A stretch of 45,753 nucleotides of DNA from Burkholderiales bacterium (GCA_016213205.1 JACRAZ010000054.1:1-45753); one strand, 5' to 3'. Shown: positions 7,860 through 16,508, numbered from the stretch's first letter. The notes: generated by a model not told the origin, from the sequence alone. Translations and numbers: made by a program.

Positions 7860-9529
7860 GTTCGCGCCGGCGTTGGATGTTCCTGGCGGCCGCTTCGGCC
7901 GTGTTCGCCTCGGCGCTGCTGTCCGGCTGCGGCCGCCAGGAGCCGCCGCCCCCGCCACCGCCGCCCGCGGTGGCCGCGCCCGAGTTCAAGGTGCTGGCCA
8001 CCAGCGACCTGAAGGACGTGGAGCCGCTGGAGGAGATGGTGCGCAAGGCCACCGGCGTGCCGATCAAGTTCCGCTTCGGCGGCACGATGGAAAGCACCGA
8101 GGCCGTGCTCACCGGCACGGCCAAGGCCGACGCGGCCTGGTTCGCCAACGCCAAGTACCTGCTGAGTGATGCGCAAGGCCAATCGCGCGTGAAGCTGCAG
8201 GAGAAGATCATGCTGTCGCCGATCGTCGTCGGCATCAGCGAATCCGATGCCAAGCGCATCGGCTGGGCCGACCCGGCGGTGGCCGCCAAGCTCACCTGGA
8301 AGGACATCGCCAACGCGGCCAAGGCCGGCAAGCTGAACTACGCGCTGTCCAACCCCGCCACCTCGAACCAGGGCTTCATGGCCTTGATGGGCGTGGTGGC
8401 CGCGGCCAGCCAGAAGACCGAGGCGCTCACCGCGGCCGACGTGGATCGCGGCGCGATTGCCGATTTCCTCAAGGGCTACAAGCTGCCGGGCGACAACTCC
8501 ACCTACCTGTCCGAGCAGTTCATCGTGCAGCAGGGCACGCGGGTCAATGCCTTCATCAACTACGAGAGCTGGATCCTCAGCCTCAATGCCTCGGGCAAGC
8601 TGCGCGAGAAGCTGCAGCTGGTGTACCCCTACGAGGGGGTCAGCACGGCCGACTACCCTTTCATGCTGCTGGACGAGAGCCGCCGGGCCGACTACCTGAA
8701 GGTGGTGGACTACCTCAAGAGCGAACCCGCGCAGCTGTGGCTCGCCCGCCAGACGCTGCGCCGCCCGATCAAGCCCGAGTTCGCCGCGCGGGTGGAAGAC
8801 CTGCTGCCCAAGCAGGGCCTGCAGGTGGAACTGCCGTTCTCGCCCGACCGCGTGCTGGCCGATGGCCTGATCGCGGCCTACCTGAACGAGTTCCGCACCC
8901 CGATCGCCAGCACCTTCGTGCTGGACACCAGCGGCAGCATGCAGGGGGGCGGCAGGCGCCAATCGCTGGTGCAGGCCATCCACTACATCGCCGGCGCCGA
9001 TGCGTCGCTGACCGGCCGCATCGCCAAGCTCACCAACCGCGAGCGCTTGTGGCTGCAGCCCTTCTCCGAGACACCTTATGGGCTCACAGCGTTCGAGGTG
9101 CCGGCCGGCAGCACGGTGGCCAAGGGCGTGGCCCTGCAGGCCGACAGCGAGGCCAAGCAGCAGCTGCTGGCCAAGGTGCGCGAGTTCGCCGATGGCCTGA
9201 ACATGACCGGCGGCACCGCGCTGTACGACGCGGTGTATGCCTCGCTCAAGCATATGCTCGAGGAGCGCAAGAAGAACCCGAAGTACCAGTACTCGGTGGT
9301 GGCCTTCACCGATGGCGAGAACAACAAGGGCCGTTCGCTCGAGCAGTTCAAGCAGGACTATGCGGCGCTGCCGGAGGATGTGCGCGGCATCCCGGTGTTC
9401 ATGGTGCTGTTCGGCGAGGCCAACGAGAAGGCGCTGAAAGACCTGGTGCAGGTGACCGGTGGCCGCGTGTTCGATGCCCGCAAGACACCGCTGTACAGCG
9501 TGTTCAAGGACATCCGGGCCTACCAGTAA
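7856..9529 (+). CDS. Lipoprotein: solute-binding domain fused to vWA domain (TelA operon, gene 2)
   Basis: A 557-residue protein with a lipoprotein signal: RRR, a hydrophobic stretch, then LLSGC with Cys25 as the lipidation site. The residue after Cys is Gly, so inner-membrane retention by Asp is not expected. A Pro/Ala linker leads to a type-2 periplasmic-binding domain (about 42-330; KVLATSDLKDVEPL, KFRFGGTMESTEAVL), similar in style to molybdate/sulfate-type binding proteins. Residues about 350-550 form a vWA domain with an intact MIDAS: DTSGS at 357-361 and FTDGEN with D486. vWA domains bind partner proteins through a metal ion. The fusion suggests that ligand state in the envelope is passed to a partner protein. 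It overlaps gene 1 by four bases and precedes gene 3 by 17 bp. Confidence 0.85.
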   Translation: MSSRRRWMFLAAASAVFASALLSGCGRQEPPPPPPPPAVAAPEFKVLATSDLKDVEPLEEMVRKATGVPIKFRFGGTMESTEAVLTGTAKADAAWFANAKYLLSDAQGQSRVKLQEKIMLSPIVVGISESDAKRIGWADPAVAAKLTWKDIANAAKAGKLNYALSNPATSNQGFMALMGVVAAASQKTEALTAADVDRGAIADFLKGYKLPGDNSTYLSEQFIVQQGTRVNAFINYESWILSLNASGKLREKLQLVYPYEGVSTADYPFMLLDESRRADYLKVVDYLKSEPAQLWLARQTLRRPIKPEFAARVEDLLPKQGLQVELPFSPDRVLADGLIAAYLNEFRTPIASTFVLDTSGSMQGGGRRQSLVQAIHYIAGADASLTGRIAKLTNRERLWLQPFSETPYGLTAFEVPAGSTVAKGVALQADSEAKQQLLAKVREFADGLNMTGGTALYDAVYASLKHMLEERKKNPKYQYSVVAFTDGENNKGRSLEQFKQDYAALPEDVRGIPVFMVLFGEANEKALKDLVQVTGGRVFDARKTPLYSVFKDIRAYQ

Positions 9530-9546
9530 CACGGAAGATCGGCGTC

Positions 9547-10254
9547 ATGGGTCAGAAGTTGCTGCGGCTGGTGGCCGCGCCGGCCAACTGGTGCGGGCTG
9601 GGCCTGGCGGCCGTGGTGCTGGTGCTGCAGGGCCTGGGCCTGCTGGGCACGCTGGGGCTGGGCGTGGCGGTGCTGGGCTACGCGGCGGGTTTCGTGGTGG
9701 GGGGGCTGTGGCTGGGCTGGCCCAGCACGCGCGAGCCCGAATGGGAGGCCCTGCAGTTCACCGACGAGGGTGATGCGCGCGAAGCGATGGAGCGCGCCCT
9801 CGATGGCGTGCGCCGCCTCACCGAGCACAACCCCGACAACCGCATCCCCGCCAGCCTGCAGGCGCGTGTGCTCGAGCTGTGCAAGGCGCTGGCCGGCCTG
9901 CTGGACCAGTGGGAGCGCTCCAAGGGCAACCTGTCGCTGCAGGACAGCTTCCACGCCCGCCACATCGCGATCCGCTACCTGCCCGAGGCATTGAACACCT
10001 ACCTGTCCATCCCCGCCAGCTACGCCACCACCCGGTTGCTGGAGAACGGCAAGACCGCGCAGGACACGTTCAAGGAATCGATCGCCGAGCTCGAGGCCAA
10101 GGTGCGCCAGCTCGGCGACGACCTGGCCTCGCAGGATGCGCACGCCTTCCTCGTGCACTCGAAGTTCCTCAAAGAGAAGTTCGGCAGCGCGGGCCAACGG
10201 CCCGGTGTCGATGCCCCCTCCCTTGCCGCGCCCAACCAGGAGCCCAAGCCATGA
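9547..10254 (+). CDS. XpaC-like membrane coiled-coil protein (TelA operon, gene 3)
   Basis: A 235-residue protein with two closely spaced hydrophobic helices at residues about 10-30 and 33-52, followed by a soluble, mostly helical region. Within that region RYLPEALNTYLSIPAS and a Glu/Lys-rich coil (KESIAELEAKVRQLGDDLASQDAHAF) recall the C-terminal half of XpaC-type proteins (5-bromo-4-chloroindolyl phosphate hydrolysis family). In Firmicutes XpaC is encoded beside a TelA homologue (known family context). The final 20 residues are Pro/Ala-rich. The ATG at 9547 follows GGAAG. Its stop overlaps the telA start by four bases. The XpaC assignment is by layout and motif only. It probably anchors TelA to the membrane. 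Confidence 0.68.
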   Translation: MGQKLLRLVAAPANWCGLGLAAVVLVLQGLGLLGTLGLGVAVLGYAAGFVVGGLWLGWPSTREPEWEALQFTDEGDAREAMERALDGVRRLTEHNPDNRIPASLQARVLELCKALAGLLDQWERSKGNLSLQDSFHARHIAIRYLPEALNTYLSIPASYATTRLLENGKTAQDTFKESIAELEAKVRQLGDDLASQDAHAFLVHSKFLKEKFGSAGQRPGVDAPSLAAPNQEPKP

Positions 10255-11471
10255 CCGATGCCGCGACCCCGAAGCCCACCACCACCGCGGCGGTGCCGGC
10301 CTTCACGCTGGAGCCGCCCGAGGTGATCCACCCGGTGCCGGCCGAGGCCACGCGCGAGGCGGTGCCGCTGAAGGCCGAGCTGCAGCAGCAGGTGGACGAC
10401 CAGGTGCTGCGCTTCATCGATGCGCTGGCCAGCGAGGACGTGCACTCCGACGCCTTCAAGTCGCGCCTGGACAGCGCATTTGCGCTCGGCAAGGAAGAGA
10501 TCTCGAGTGCCTCGGCGCTGATGCAGGGCCGCTTCATGCAGCGCAACTTCGCCGGCATCGAGGACACCCCCGCGTTCAAGGCCATCTCGGAGATCCGCGC
10601 CCAGCTCGACGAGCTGAACCCCGGCAACGACGGCGACCTGATGCAGCCGCGCAAGCTGCTGGGCCTCATCCCCTTCGGCAACAAGCTCGAGGCCTACTTC
10701 CGCAAGTACCAGAGCGCGGCCGAGCAGCTCAAGACCAGCATGGGCCAGCTCTACGCGGCCCGGGACGACATGCAGAAGGACGTGGTCGACATCGAGGCCA
10801 CGCGCGGCAAGCTCTGGGAGGCGATGCAGAAGCTCGCCGCGGCCGCGCGCTTTGCGCAGACGCTCGACGCCAAGCTGGCCGAGAAGGTGCAGTCGCTGGA
10901 GGCCAGCGACCCGCAGCGCGCCCAGGCGCTGCGCCAAGAAGTGCTGTTCTACGCGCGCCAGAACCTGCAGGACATCCAGACCCAGCAGGCGGTGTGCATC
11001 AACGGCTACCTGGCGCTCGACGTGCTGAAGAAGACCGGCCGCGAGATGATGAACGGCTGCACCCGCGTGGCCACCACCGGCATGAGCGCGCTCGCGGTGG
11101 CGCAGACGGTGGCGCGCGCCACCGGCAACCAGATCCGCGTGATGGAGATGCTCTCGGGCGTGAACGCCACCATCGGCAACCTGATCAGCGAAACCGGCCG
11201 CGCGCTGAACCAGCACGTGGACCAGACCACCCAGTTCGCGCAGAACCCGATGCTGGGCATCGAGAAGATGAAGGAGATGTTCGACCAGACCTTCCAGGCC
11301 ATGGACGCGATGGACAACTTCCGCGCCAAGGCCATCGACGTGATGGGGCAGAACAACGAGATCATCCGCCAGCAGATCGCGCGGGCCGACACCTACGTGG
11401 ACCGCACGCGCCAGCAGCAGGCGCGCGAGGCCGCTGCACAGGCCACGCCCGGCGGGCCGGTGAAGCTGTAG
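10251..11471 (+). CDS. telA: TelA-family (toxic anion resistance) protein
   Basis: A 406-residue soluble protein of the TelA family (PF05816 type). After a Pro/Thr-rich lead of about 40 residues it is almost entirely alpha-helical and rich in Gln, Glu and Ala. Family-like segments include PRKLLGLIPFGNKLEAYFRKY, followed by AAEQLKTSMGQLYAARDDMQKD and, late in the protein, TGRALNQHVDQTTQ. TelA was named from the kilA/tel locus of plasmid RK2, where mutation gives tellurite resistance; its biochemical role remains unclear. There is no signal peptide, so it should be cytoplasmic and reach the envelope through the membrane protein encoded just upstream. It is the last gene of the operon; the next gene converges from the other strand. 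Confidence 0.85.
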   Translation: MTDAATPKPTTTAAVPAFTLEPPEVIHPVPAEATREAVPLKAELQQQVDDQVLRFIDALASEDVHSDAFKSRLDSAFALGKEEISSASALMQGRFMQRNFAGIEDTPAFKAISEIRAQLDELNPGNDGDLMQPRKLLGLIPFGNKLEAYFRKYQSAAEQLKTSMGQLYAARDDMQKDVVDIEATRGKLWEAMQKLAAAARFAQTLDAKLAEKVQSLEASDPQRAQALRQEVLFYARQNLQDIQTQQAVCINGYLALDVLKKTGREMMNGCTRVATTGMSALAVAQTVARATGNQIRVMEMLSGVNATIGNLISETGRALNQHVDQTTQFAQNPMLGIEKMKEMFDQTFQAMDAMDNFRAKAIDVMGQNNEIIRQQIARADTYVDRTRQQQAREAAAQATPGGPVKL

Positions 11472-11532
11472 CCGGCGCTGGCCGGCGGCCGCGCGCTGGC
11501 GGCCGCGGTGCCCGCGCGTGGGGGCCGCGGGC
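11472..11532. terminator. GC-rich stem-loops between converging genes (possible terminator)
   Basis: Between the telA stop and the stop of the propeller cyclase lie self-complementary GC blocks: GCGGCCGC twice (about 485-503 in the 11-kb line) and CCGCGG at 11503-11508 repeated at 11525-11530 around CCC/GGG. No T-run follows on either strand, so a classical intrinsic terminator is not demonstrated. Confidence 0.3.
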
Positions 11533-14500
11533 TCAGGGCGACTGCACGGTGCGCAGCTCGCCGCTGGCCAGCCACTCGGCCAGCGGCGCACGGGCGCGCT
11601 GGCGCAGCGCCTCGGCCGAGGCCACCTGCGCCCCCAGCACGCCGAACCAGCGGTTGCGGCCGGCCCGCTTGGCCATGTACAGCGCGCCATCGGCCACGTC
11701 GATCACCGCGCTCCAGTCCAGTGCGCGCGGATGCTGCTCGCACAAGGGGAAGCCGGCAAAACCTACCGAGCAGGTCTTGTGCAGGCGCTGGCCATCGGGC
11801 AGTTCGAAGGGCTGGTCGGCGATCATGGCGCGCGCACGCTCGGCCAGCTCGGGCGCGTGGGCGCGGGTGGTGGCGCGCGAGACGATCAGGAACTCCTCGC
11901 CGCCCCAGCGCACCAGGTAGTCGGTGTCGCGGAACACCTGGCGCAGGCGCTGGCCGGTCTGCACCAGCACCGCATCGCCCGCGGAGTGGCCGTGCTCGTC
12001 GTTCACGGCCTTGAAGTGGTCGAGGTCGACCATGAAGAAGATCAGGTCGGTGTCCTGCGGCGTGGCGGGCGATTCCGGTGGCCGCGCCTCGTGCAGCCGG
12101 TAGGTCAGCGCGGTGTCGGTCTCGATGTGCTGCGACAGGAAGCGCCGGTTGCGCAGGCCCGTCAGCGGGTCGGACAGGCTGGCTTCCTGCAGCGCGACCG
12201 TCTGCCGCTGCAAAGCCTGCGACATGGCTTCGAGCTCGGCCGTGCGCTGCTGCACCTTCAGCTCCAGGGCCAGGCGCTGGCGCCGCAGCAAGGCGGTGCG
12301 CAGCTGCACCACCGCGGCCACCAGGGCCAGCAGCAGCAGCGCGGCCAGTGCCCGGGCCCACAGGGTCTGCCACCAGGCGGGCTGCACCTCGAGGGCGATC
12401 GTCAGGGGCTGCGGATTGAACACGCCGTTGCGGTTGCTGCCGCGCACCTGCAGCGTGTAGCGGCCGGGGCTCAGGTTGCTGTAGCTGGCCACGCGGTAGT
12501 CGGCACCGGCTTCGTTCCAGTCGGCGTCGAAGCCGTCCAGGCGCCAGGCGTAGCGCAGGCGGCCGGGGTCGCTGTAGTCCAGCGCGGCAAACTCCAGGCT
12601 GAGGCTGCGCTGCTGCGGCGCGAGCACCAGGCCGCGCGCCAGCTCGCCGGCGCTGCGGCGATGGCCGTCGATGCGCAGCTCCGAGACCACCACCGGCGGT
12701 GCGTAGGACCAGGCGTCGAAGGCTTCGGGCCGTACCACCAGCAGTCCCCGGCTGCCGCCGAACAGCATGCGGCCATCCGCGGTGCGGGTGTAGGAGCGGA
12801 ACCAGCCGGTGCCGATGTCCACGCCATCGGCCGGCGTGAGCTCGTGGTGCTGGCCGGAGGCGGGGTCGAACACGGCCAGGTGGGTCCAGATGCGGCCCCG
12901 CTCGTCCTCCAGCAGGTTGGCCCCGAAGGACCGGCCGCCGAAGCCGTGGCGCGAAGCGGTGTCTTCGAAGCGCGCGAGCTGTCCGTCCCAGCCCAGCATG
13001 CGGTGCAGCCCGGCGGGGGTGTCCACCCACAGGCGCTGCCGGCGGTCGATCAGCAGGCCCAGCACCGCCGTGTGGGCCAGGCCCTGGCCCTGCGGCGAGG
13101 AGGCGCGCCGCAAGGCCTGTGCGCCGGGCGGCAGCACGTACAGGCCGGCCTCGGTGCCCACCCACAAGTGGCCATCCGCCGCCTCGGCCAGGGCGTTGAC
13201 GTCGCCCTTGACCGGCTGGCCTCCTTGCGCCACCAGGCGCGTGGTGCGACCGCTGGCGGGCTCGTGCTTGAACAGGCCGTCCTGGGTGGCGATCCAGAGC
13301 CCGCCGTCGCGTGCGGCCAGCAGTCGGCGGGCCCGGCCTTCGCCCGCGTGCTGCACCCGTTGCACACGGCGGTTGGCCTGCACCTGGAACAGGCCCCCGT
13401 CGCTGCCGATCCACACCGTGCCATCGCGCGTCTGGGCGAGGCTGCCGACCCGGCCCCCCACCAGCGCCTGCGGGTCGCGCGCATCGGGCCGCAGCGCGCC
13501 GATCACGTTCAGTTCGGTGTCGAGGATCGCGACCCCGCGTTCCTGGGTGCCGAGCCAGATCTCGCCATTGGCCAGCTGCAGCACGCTGCGCACGTTGGCC
13601 TCGGCCAGCACGCCGCCGTGGGCCATGTCCTGCTGGCGCACGCGGATGCTGTTGTTGGCCGGGTCGTGGCGCTGCAGGCCGCCGCCATAGCCACCGGCCC
13701 AGACCCAGCCGGCGCGGTCGCGCAGCAGTGCGCGCACCTCGTTGCCGGCCAGGCTGCCGGCGTGCCCCGGCTCGTGGCGCAGCTGGCGCAGCAGGGTGCC
13801 ATCGGTGGCGCTGCGCACCTCGATGCCGCTGGCGCGGCCCACCCAGACCTGCTGCGCATTCACGGCCAGCAGGTCGTAGACGGCGGCGCGCACCGGACCG
13901 CTCGCCTGCGGCGCCAGCTCGCACCAGCGGCCGTCACCGGTGGCGGCATCGATGATCGCGAGTTCACCCTGCTGGGTGCCGGCCCAGATGCGGCCGTCGC
14001 CGATCTCGACCAGCCGGTTCACGATCTTGCCGGCCAGGCTGGCGCCGTCGCCCGGGGTGCTGAACACCGGCTCGAAGCGATCGCTGCCCGCCACGCGGCG
14101 CTGCAGGCCTTTCCAGGTGCCCACCCACAAGGTGCCGCGCGCATCGACCAGCAGCGACTGCACCCGGTCGTCCAGCAGCGTGCCCGGCTCGGCGCCGGCA
14201 CGGTGATGCTGGAACTTGCCGCTGGCCGGATCGAGACGGTCCAGGCCATGGCCGATGGTGCCGACCCACAGGGCGCCGTCACGGTCTTGCGCCAGCGTTC
14301 GGATGGTGCCGGCGGCCACCGCATCGGGGTCGCTGCTGCTGCTGCGGAACACGCGCATCTGCTCGGTGGCCGGGTCGAAGCTGGCCAGGCCGTCGGACTC
14401 GGTGCCGATCCACAGGCGCCCGTCGCGCCCCACCAGCAGCGCGCGGATGAAGCTGGCGCCGATCAGGGGCTTGCCATCGGCGCCGCGGCCGTCGTGCGGC

Positions 14501-14805
14501 CGGAATCGATAGCCGTCGTAGCGCAGCAGGCCGGCACTGGTGCCCAGCCACAGGAAACCGCTGCGGTCCTGCGCCAGCGCGGAGACGACGCCGTGCGGAA
14601 TGTCGCCAGGCCGGCCCACCGCATGGACGTGCGGCTCGTCCAGCCCCGCCGGGGGGGCCGCCAGGGCAGCGGGGCCGGCCAGCAGCCAGGCCAGCAGGGC
14701 CAGCACCGCCAGCCACACCGGCGGGCGTTCGCCGCGTCGGCGCTGGTTCCCATGAGCACAAAGCCCGCCAGTGGCGGGCTCTGCTTGACGGGGAGGGACC
14801 GGCAC
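11533..14805 (-). CDS. Beta-propeller (Reg_prop/Y_Y_Y) diguanylate cyclase
   Basis: A 1090-residue sensor. A basic n-region (RRRGER) and hydrophobic stretch (WLAVLALLAWLLAGPAALA) form a signal peptide or anchor. At least twelve Reg_prop repeats follow, each with a D-x-G-x-LW-x-GT core (SGFLWLGTSAGLLRYD, DGRLWIGTESDGLASFD, and so on), then a Y_Y_Y-type domain (LEFAALDYSDPGRLRYAW). A transmembrane helix at about 815-835, a short coiled coil and a GGDEF domain complete the protein. The active site is GGEEF at 968-972, with RDTD five residues upstream as a product-inhibition I-site. The sensor is therefore periplasmic and the cyclase cytoplasmic. The GTG at 14805 directly abuts the ctpA stop (TAAGTG), suggesting coupling, but a hairpin at 14762-14780 lies just inside this start. 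A GTG at 14718 is the next in-frame choice. Confidence 0.88.
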   Translation of the reverse strand: MPVPPRQAEPATGGLCAHGNQRRRGERPPVWLAVLALLAWLLAGPAALAAPPAGLDEPHVHAVGRPGDIPHGVVSALAQDRSGFLWLGTSAGLLRYDGYRFRPHDGRGADGKPLIGASFIRALLVGRDGRLWIGTESDGLASFDPATEQMRVFRSSSSDPDAVAAGTIRTLAQDRDGALWVGTIGHGLDRLDPASGKFQHHRAGAEPGTLLDDRVQSLLVDARGTLWVGTWKGLQRRVAGSDRFEPVFSTPGDGASLAGKIVNRLVEIGDGRIWAGTQQGELAIIDAATGDGRWCELAPQASGPVRAAVYDLLAVNAQQVWVGRASGIEVRSATDGTLLRQLRHEPGHAGSLAGNEVRALLRDRAGWVWAGGYGGGLQRHDPANNSIRVRQQDMAHGGVLAEANVRSVLQLANGEIWLGTQERGVAILDTELNVIGALRPDARDPQALVGGRVGSLAQTRDGTVWIGSDGGLFQVQANRRVQRVQHAGEGRARRLLAARDGGLWIATQDGLFKHEPASGRTTRLVAQGGQPVKGDVNALAEAADGHLWVGTEAGLYVLPPGAQALRRASSPQGQGLAHTAVLGLLIDRRQRLWVDTPAGLHRMLGWDGQLARFEDTASRHGFGGRSFGANLLEDERGRIWTHLAVFDPASGQHHELTPADGVDIGTGWFRSYTRTADGRMLFGGSRGLLVVRPEAFDAWSYAPPVVVSELRIDGHRRSAGELARGLVLAPQQRSLSLEFAALDYSDPGRLRYAWRLDGFDADWNEAGADYRVASYSNLSPGRYTLQVRGSNRNGVFNPQPLTIALEVQPAWWQTLWARALAALLLLALVAAVVQLRTALLRRQRLALELKVQQRTAELEAMSQALQRQTVALQEASLSDPLTGLRNRRFLSQHIETDTALTYRLHEARPPESPATPQDTDLIFFMVDLDHFKAVNDEHGHSAGDAVLVQTGQRLRQVFRDTDYLVRWGGEEFLIVSRATTRAHAPELAERARAMIADQPFELPDGQRLHKTCSVGFAGFPLCEQHPRALDWSAVIDVADGALYMAKRAGRNRWFGVLGAQVASAEALRQRARAPLAEWLASGELRTVQSP
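14760..14780 (-). terminator. Hairpin at the ctpA / cyclase junction
   Basis: On the minus strand AGCCCGCCA and TGGCGGGCT form a perfect 9-bp stem separated by one base, followed by TTTGTG. It looks like a weak intrinsic terminator for ctpA, yet it lies within the first codons of the cyclase gene if that starts at 14805. It may attenuate cyclase expression or indicate a later start. Confidence 0.4.
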
Positions 14806-16245
14806 TTACTTCGTGTCGATGTCGAGCGCTGCCTTGCGCTCGCTCATGGTCTTGCTCACCGCCACCGGCTTGCCCTTGAGCTGGTTCAGTGCCTGGGCCA
14901 GCGGAAAGTCGGCGTTGCTGCCGAACTCGGGCAGCGGCTTGGGCGGCTCCTTGGTCTTGGCCATCTGCTCCTCGAGCTTCTTCTTGGCTTCCTCGCGGGC
15001 CTTTTCGCGGGCTTCGTCCTTCTTTTCCTCGCCGTTGACGAGGTGCTTCTCGAGGTCGGCCTCGCGCATGCGCAGCGCCGCGAACACATTGCCTTCGGCG
15101 GTTTCGTCGAGCCAGATGTCGGGCACGATGCCCTTGGCCTGGATCGAGCGGCCGCTGGGGGTGTAGTAGCGCGCGGTGGTGATCTTCAGGGCCGTGTCGG
15201 CCGACAGCGGGCGCACCGTCTGCACCGAGCCCTTGCCGAAGGTTTGGGCGCCCATCACGATGGCCCGCTTGTGGTCTTGCAGCGCGCCGGCGACGATTTC
15301 GCTGGCCGAGGCCGAGCCTTCGTTCACCAGCACCACCAGCGGCACCGTCTTCAGCGCGGCGGGCAGCTTGCGCAGCGGGTCGCTGCCGCCGCGGCGCAGG
15401 TAATCTTCCGGCGAGGCCTTGAGGGTACTGCGGGCATCGGCCAGCTGGCCGCGGGTGGACACCACCGTCACGTCGGCCGGCAGGAAGGCCGCCGAGATGG
15501 CCACCGCGCCTTCGAGCAGGCCACCCGGATCGTTGCGCAGGTCGAGCACCAGGCCCTTGAGCTGGGGCTCGACCTTGTAGATCTCGTCGAGCTTGCGCAC
15601 GAAGTCGTCGACCGTGCGGTCCTGGAACTGGCTCACGCGCAGCCAGGCATAACCCGGCTCGACCACCTTGGCGCGCACGCTCTGCACGCGGATTTCCTCG
15701 CGCACGATGGTCACCGGGAAGCTGCGGCTTTCTTCCTTGCGGTAGACGGTGAGCAGCACCTTGGTGTTGGGCTCGCCGCGCATCTTCTTGACGGCCTGGT
15801 CCATCGTCAGGCCCTTGACCGCGGAGTCGTCGATCTTGGTGATCAGGTCGCCGCTCTTCAGGCCGGCGCGGAAGGCGGGCGAGCCTTCGATCGGGGAGAC
15901 CACCTTGACCAGGCCGTCTTCCATGCCGATTTCAATGCCCACGCCGACAAAGCGGCCGGTGGTGCCCTCGCGGAATTCCTTGAAGCTCTTCTTGTCGAAG
16001 TACTGGGAATGCGGGTCGAGGCCGGCCACCATGCCGGAGATGGCGTCGGAGATGAGCTTTTTCTCGTCGACCGGTTCGACGTAGTCGCTCTTGACGAGGC
16101 CGAACACGGCCGCCAGCTGCTGCAGTTCTTCCAGCGGCAGCGGCGATATCGAGTTGCGCGCGAAGGCCTGCAGCTGAATCGTCGTCAGCGCGCCGGCAAC
16201 GGCGCCCAATGCAAGCAGCCCGGCAACCTTGAGTTTGCGACCCAT
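14806..16245 (-). CDS. ctpA: C-terminal processing peptidase CtpA (S41 family)
   Basis: A 479-residue serine protease of the periplasm. An N-terminal hydrophobic helix (residues 6-22) exports or anchors it. A PDZ domain spans about 97-170 (VGVGIEIGMEDGLVKVVSPIEGSPA region). The S41 core contains LVLDLRNDPGG, the nucleophile in GSASASEI (S313) and the Lys base in TFGKGSV (K338). The 25-residue spacing between Ser and Lys is that of characterised Ctp enzymes. A charged Glu/Lys-rich segment follows the core (about 400-440). Ctp proteases trim or degrade envelope proteins and often act with a lipoprotein adaptor; none is adjacent here. The gene is probably transcribed from the promoter near 16300 and leads into the propeller cyclase gene. 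Confidence 0.93.
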   Translation of the reverse strand: MGRKLKVAGLLALGAVAGALTTIQLQAFARNSISPLPLEELQQLAAVFGLVKSDYVEPVDEKKLISDAISGMVAGLDPHSQYFDKKSFKEFREGTTGRFVGVGIEIGMEDGLVKVVSPIEGSPAFRAGLKSGDLITKIDDSAVKGLTMDQAVKKMRGEPNTKVLLTVYRKEESRSFPVTIVREEIRVQSVRAKVVEPGYAWLRVSQFQDRTVDDFVRKLDEIYKVEPQLKGLVLDLRNDPGGLLEGAVAISAAFLPADVTVVSTRGQLADARSTLKASPEDYLRRGGSDPLRKLPAALKTVPLVVLVNEGSASASEIVAGALQDHKRAIVMGAQTFGKGSVQTVRPLSADTALKITTARYYTPSGRSIQAKGIVPDIWLDETAEGNVFAALRMREADLEKHLVNGEEKKDEAREKAREEAKKKLEEQMAKTKEPPKPLPEFGSNADFPLAQALNQLKGKPVAVSKTMSERKAALDIDTK

Positions 16246-16299
16246 CTTGTCTCACCTTCGGCGCGTGCAGCGCGGCGCCATCCACGAACGACCCGGGCC

Positions 16300-16305
16300 A
16301 GTATA
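16300..16305 (-). promoter_or_regulatory. Candidate -10 of ctpA
   Basis: TATACT on the minus strand lies 55 bases before the ctpA ATG in the gap that follows tRNA-Arg. The hexamer 17 bp upstream (CACTCA) is a weak -35. A closely similar GTATAAG context occurs upstream of moxR at 28900-28905. Confidence 0.35.
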
Positions 16306-16388
16306 AGACCGGGTGCATGTTATGAGTGTGGGTGCTCGCTGAAAGTTGCAACCGCAAAACAGTGCGGATTGCGCGTTCGGCGCCGGGC

Positions 16389-16463
16389 TGGCGCCTCCGA
16401 CAGGAATCGAACCTGTATCTAGCGCTTAGGAGGCGCTCGTTCTATCCATTGAACTACGGCGGC
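16389..16463 (-). tRNA. tRNA-Arg(CCT)
   Basis: A complete 75-base tRNA including an encoded CCA. Reading the minus strand: acceptor GCCGCCG, T8 A9, D arm GTTCAATGGATAGAAC, anticodon stem AGCGC/GCGCT around CTCCTAA (anticodon CCT, reads AGG), T arm ACAGG TTCGATT CCTGT, acceptor 3' strand CGGAGGC, discriminator G, CCA. All arms pair except position 4 of the acceptor, where G4 faces A69. Related tRNAs that I recall have T4 there. An extended -10-like TGCCAGAAT lies at 16476-16484, but the gap to tamB is only 45 bp, so the tRNA may be cut from a longer transcript. Confidence 0.95.
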
Positions 16464-16508
16464 GGGCAGGCGGGGATTCTGGCACGGTCGGCGCCCGGCG
16501 AGACGCGC

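Noticed and set aside
11518..16422. A long plus-strand open frame of about 1630 codons opposite the propeller cyclase and ctpA
   Set aside because: Composition (His/Gln/Arg/Gly-rich) is that of antisense GC frames, and both opposite genes have complete, motif-rich products.
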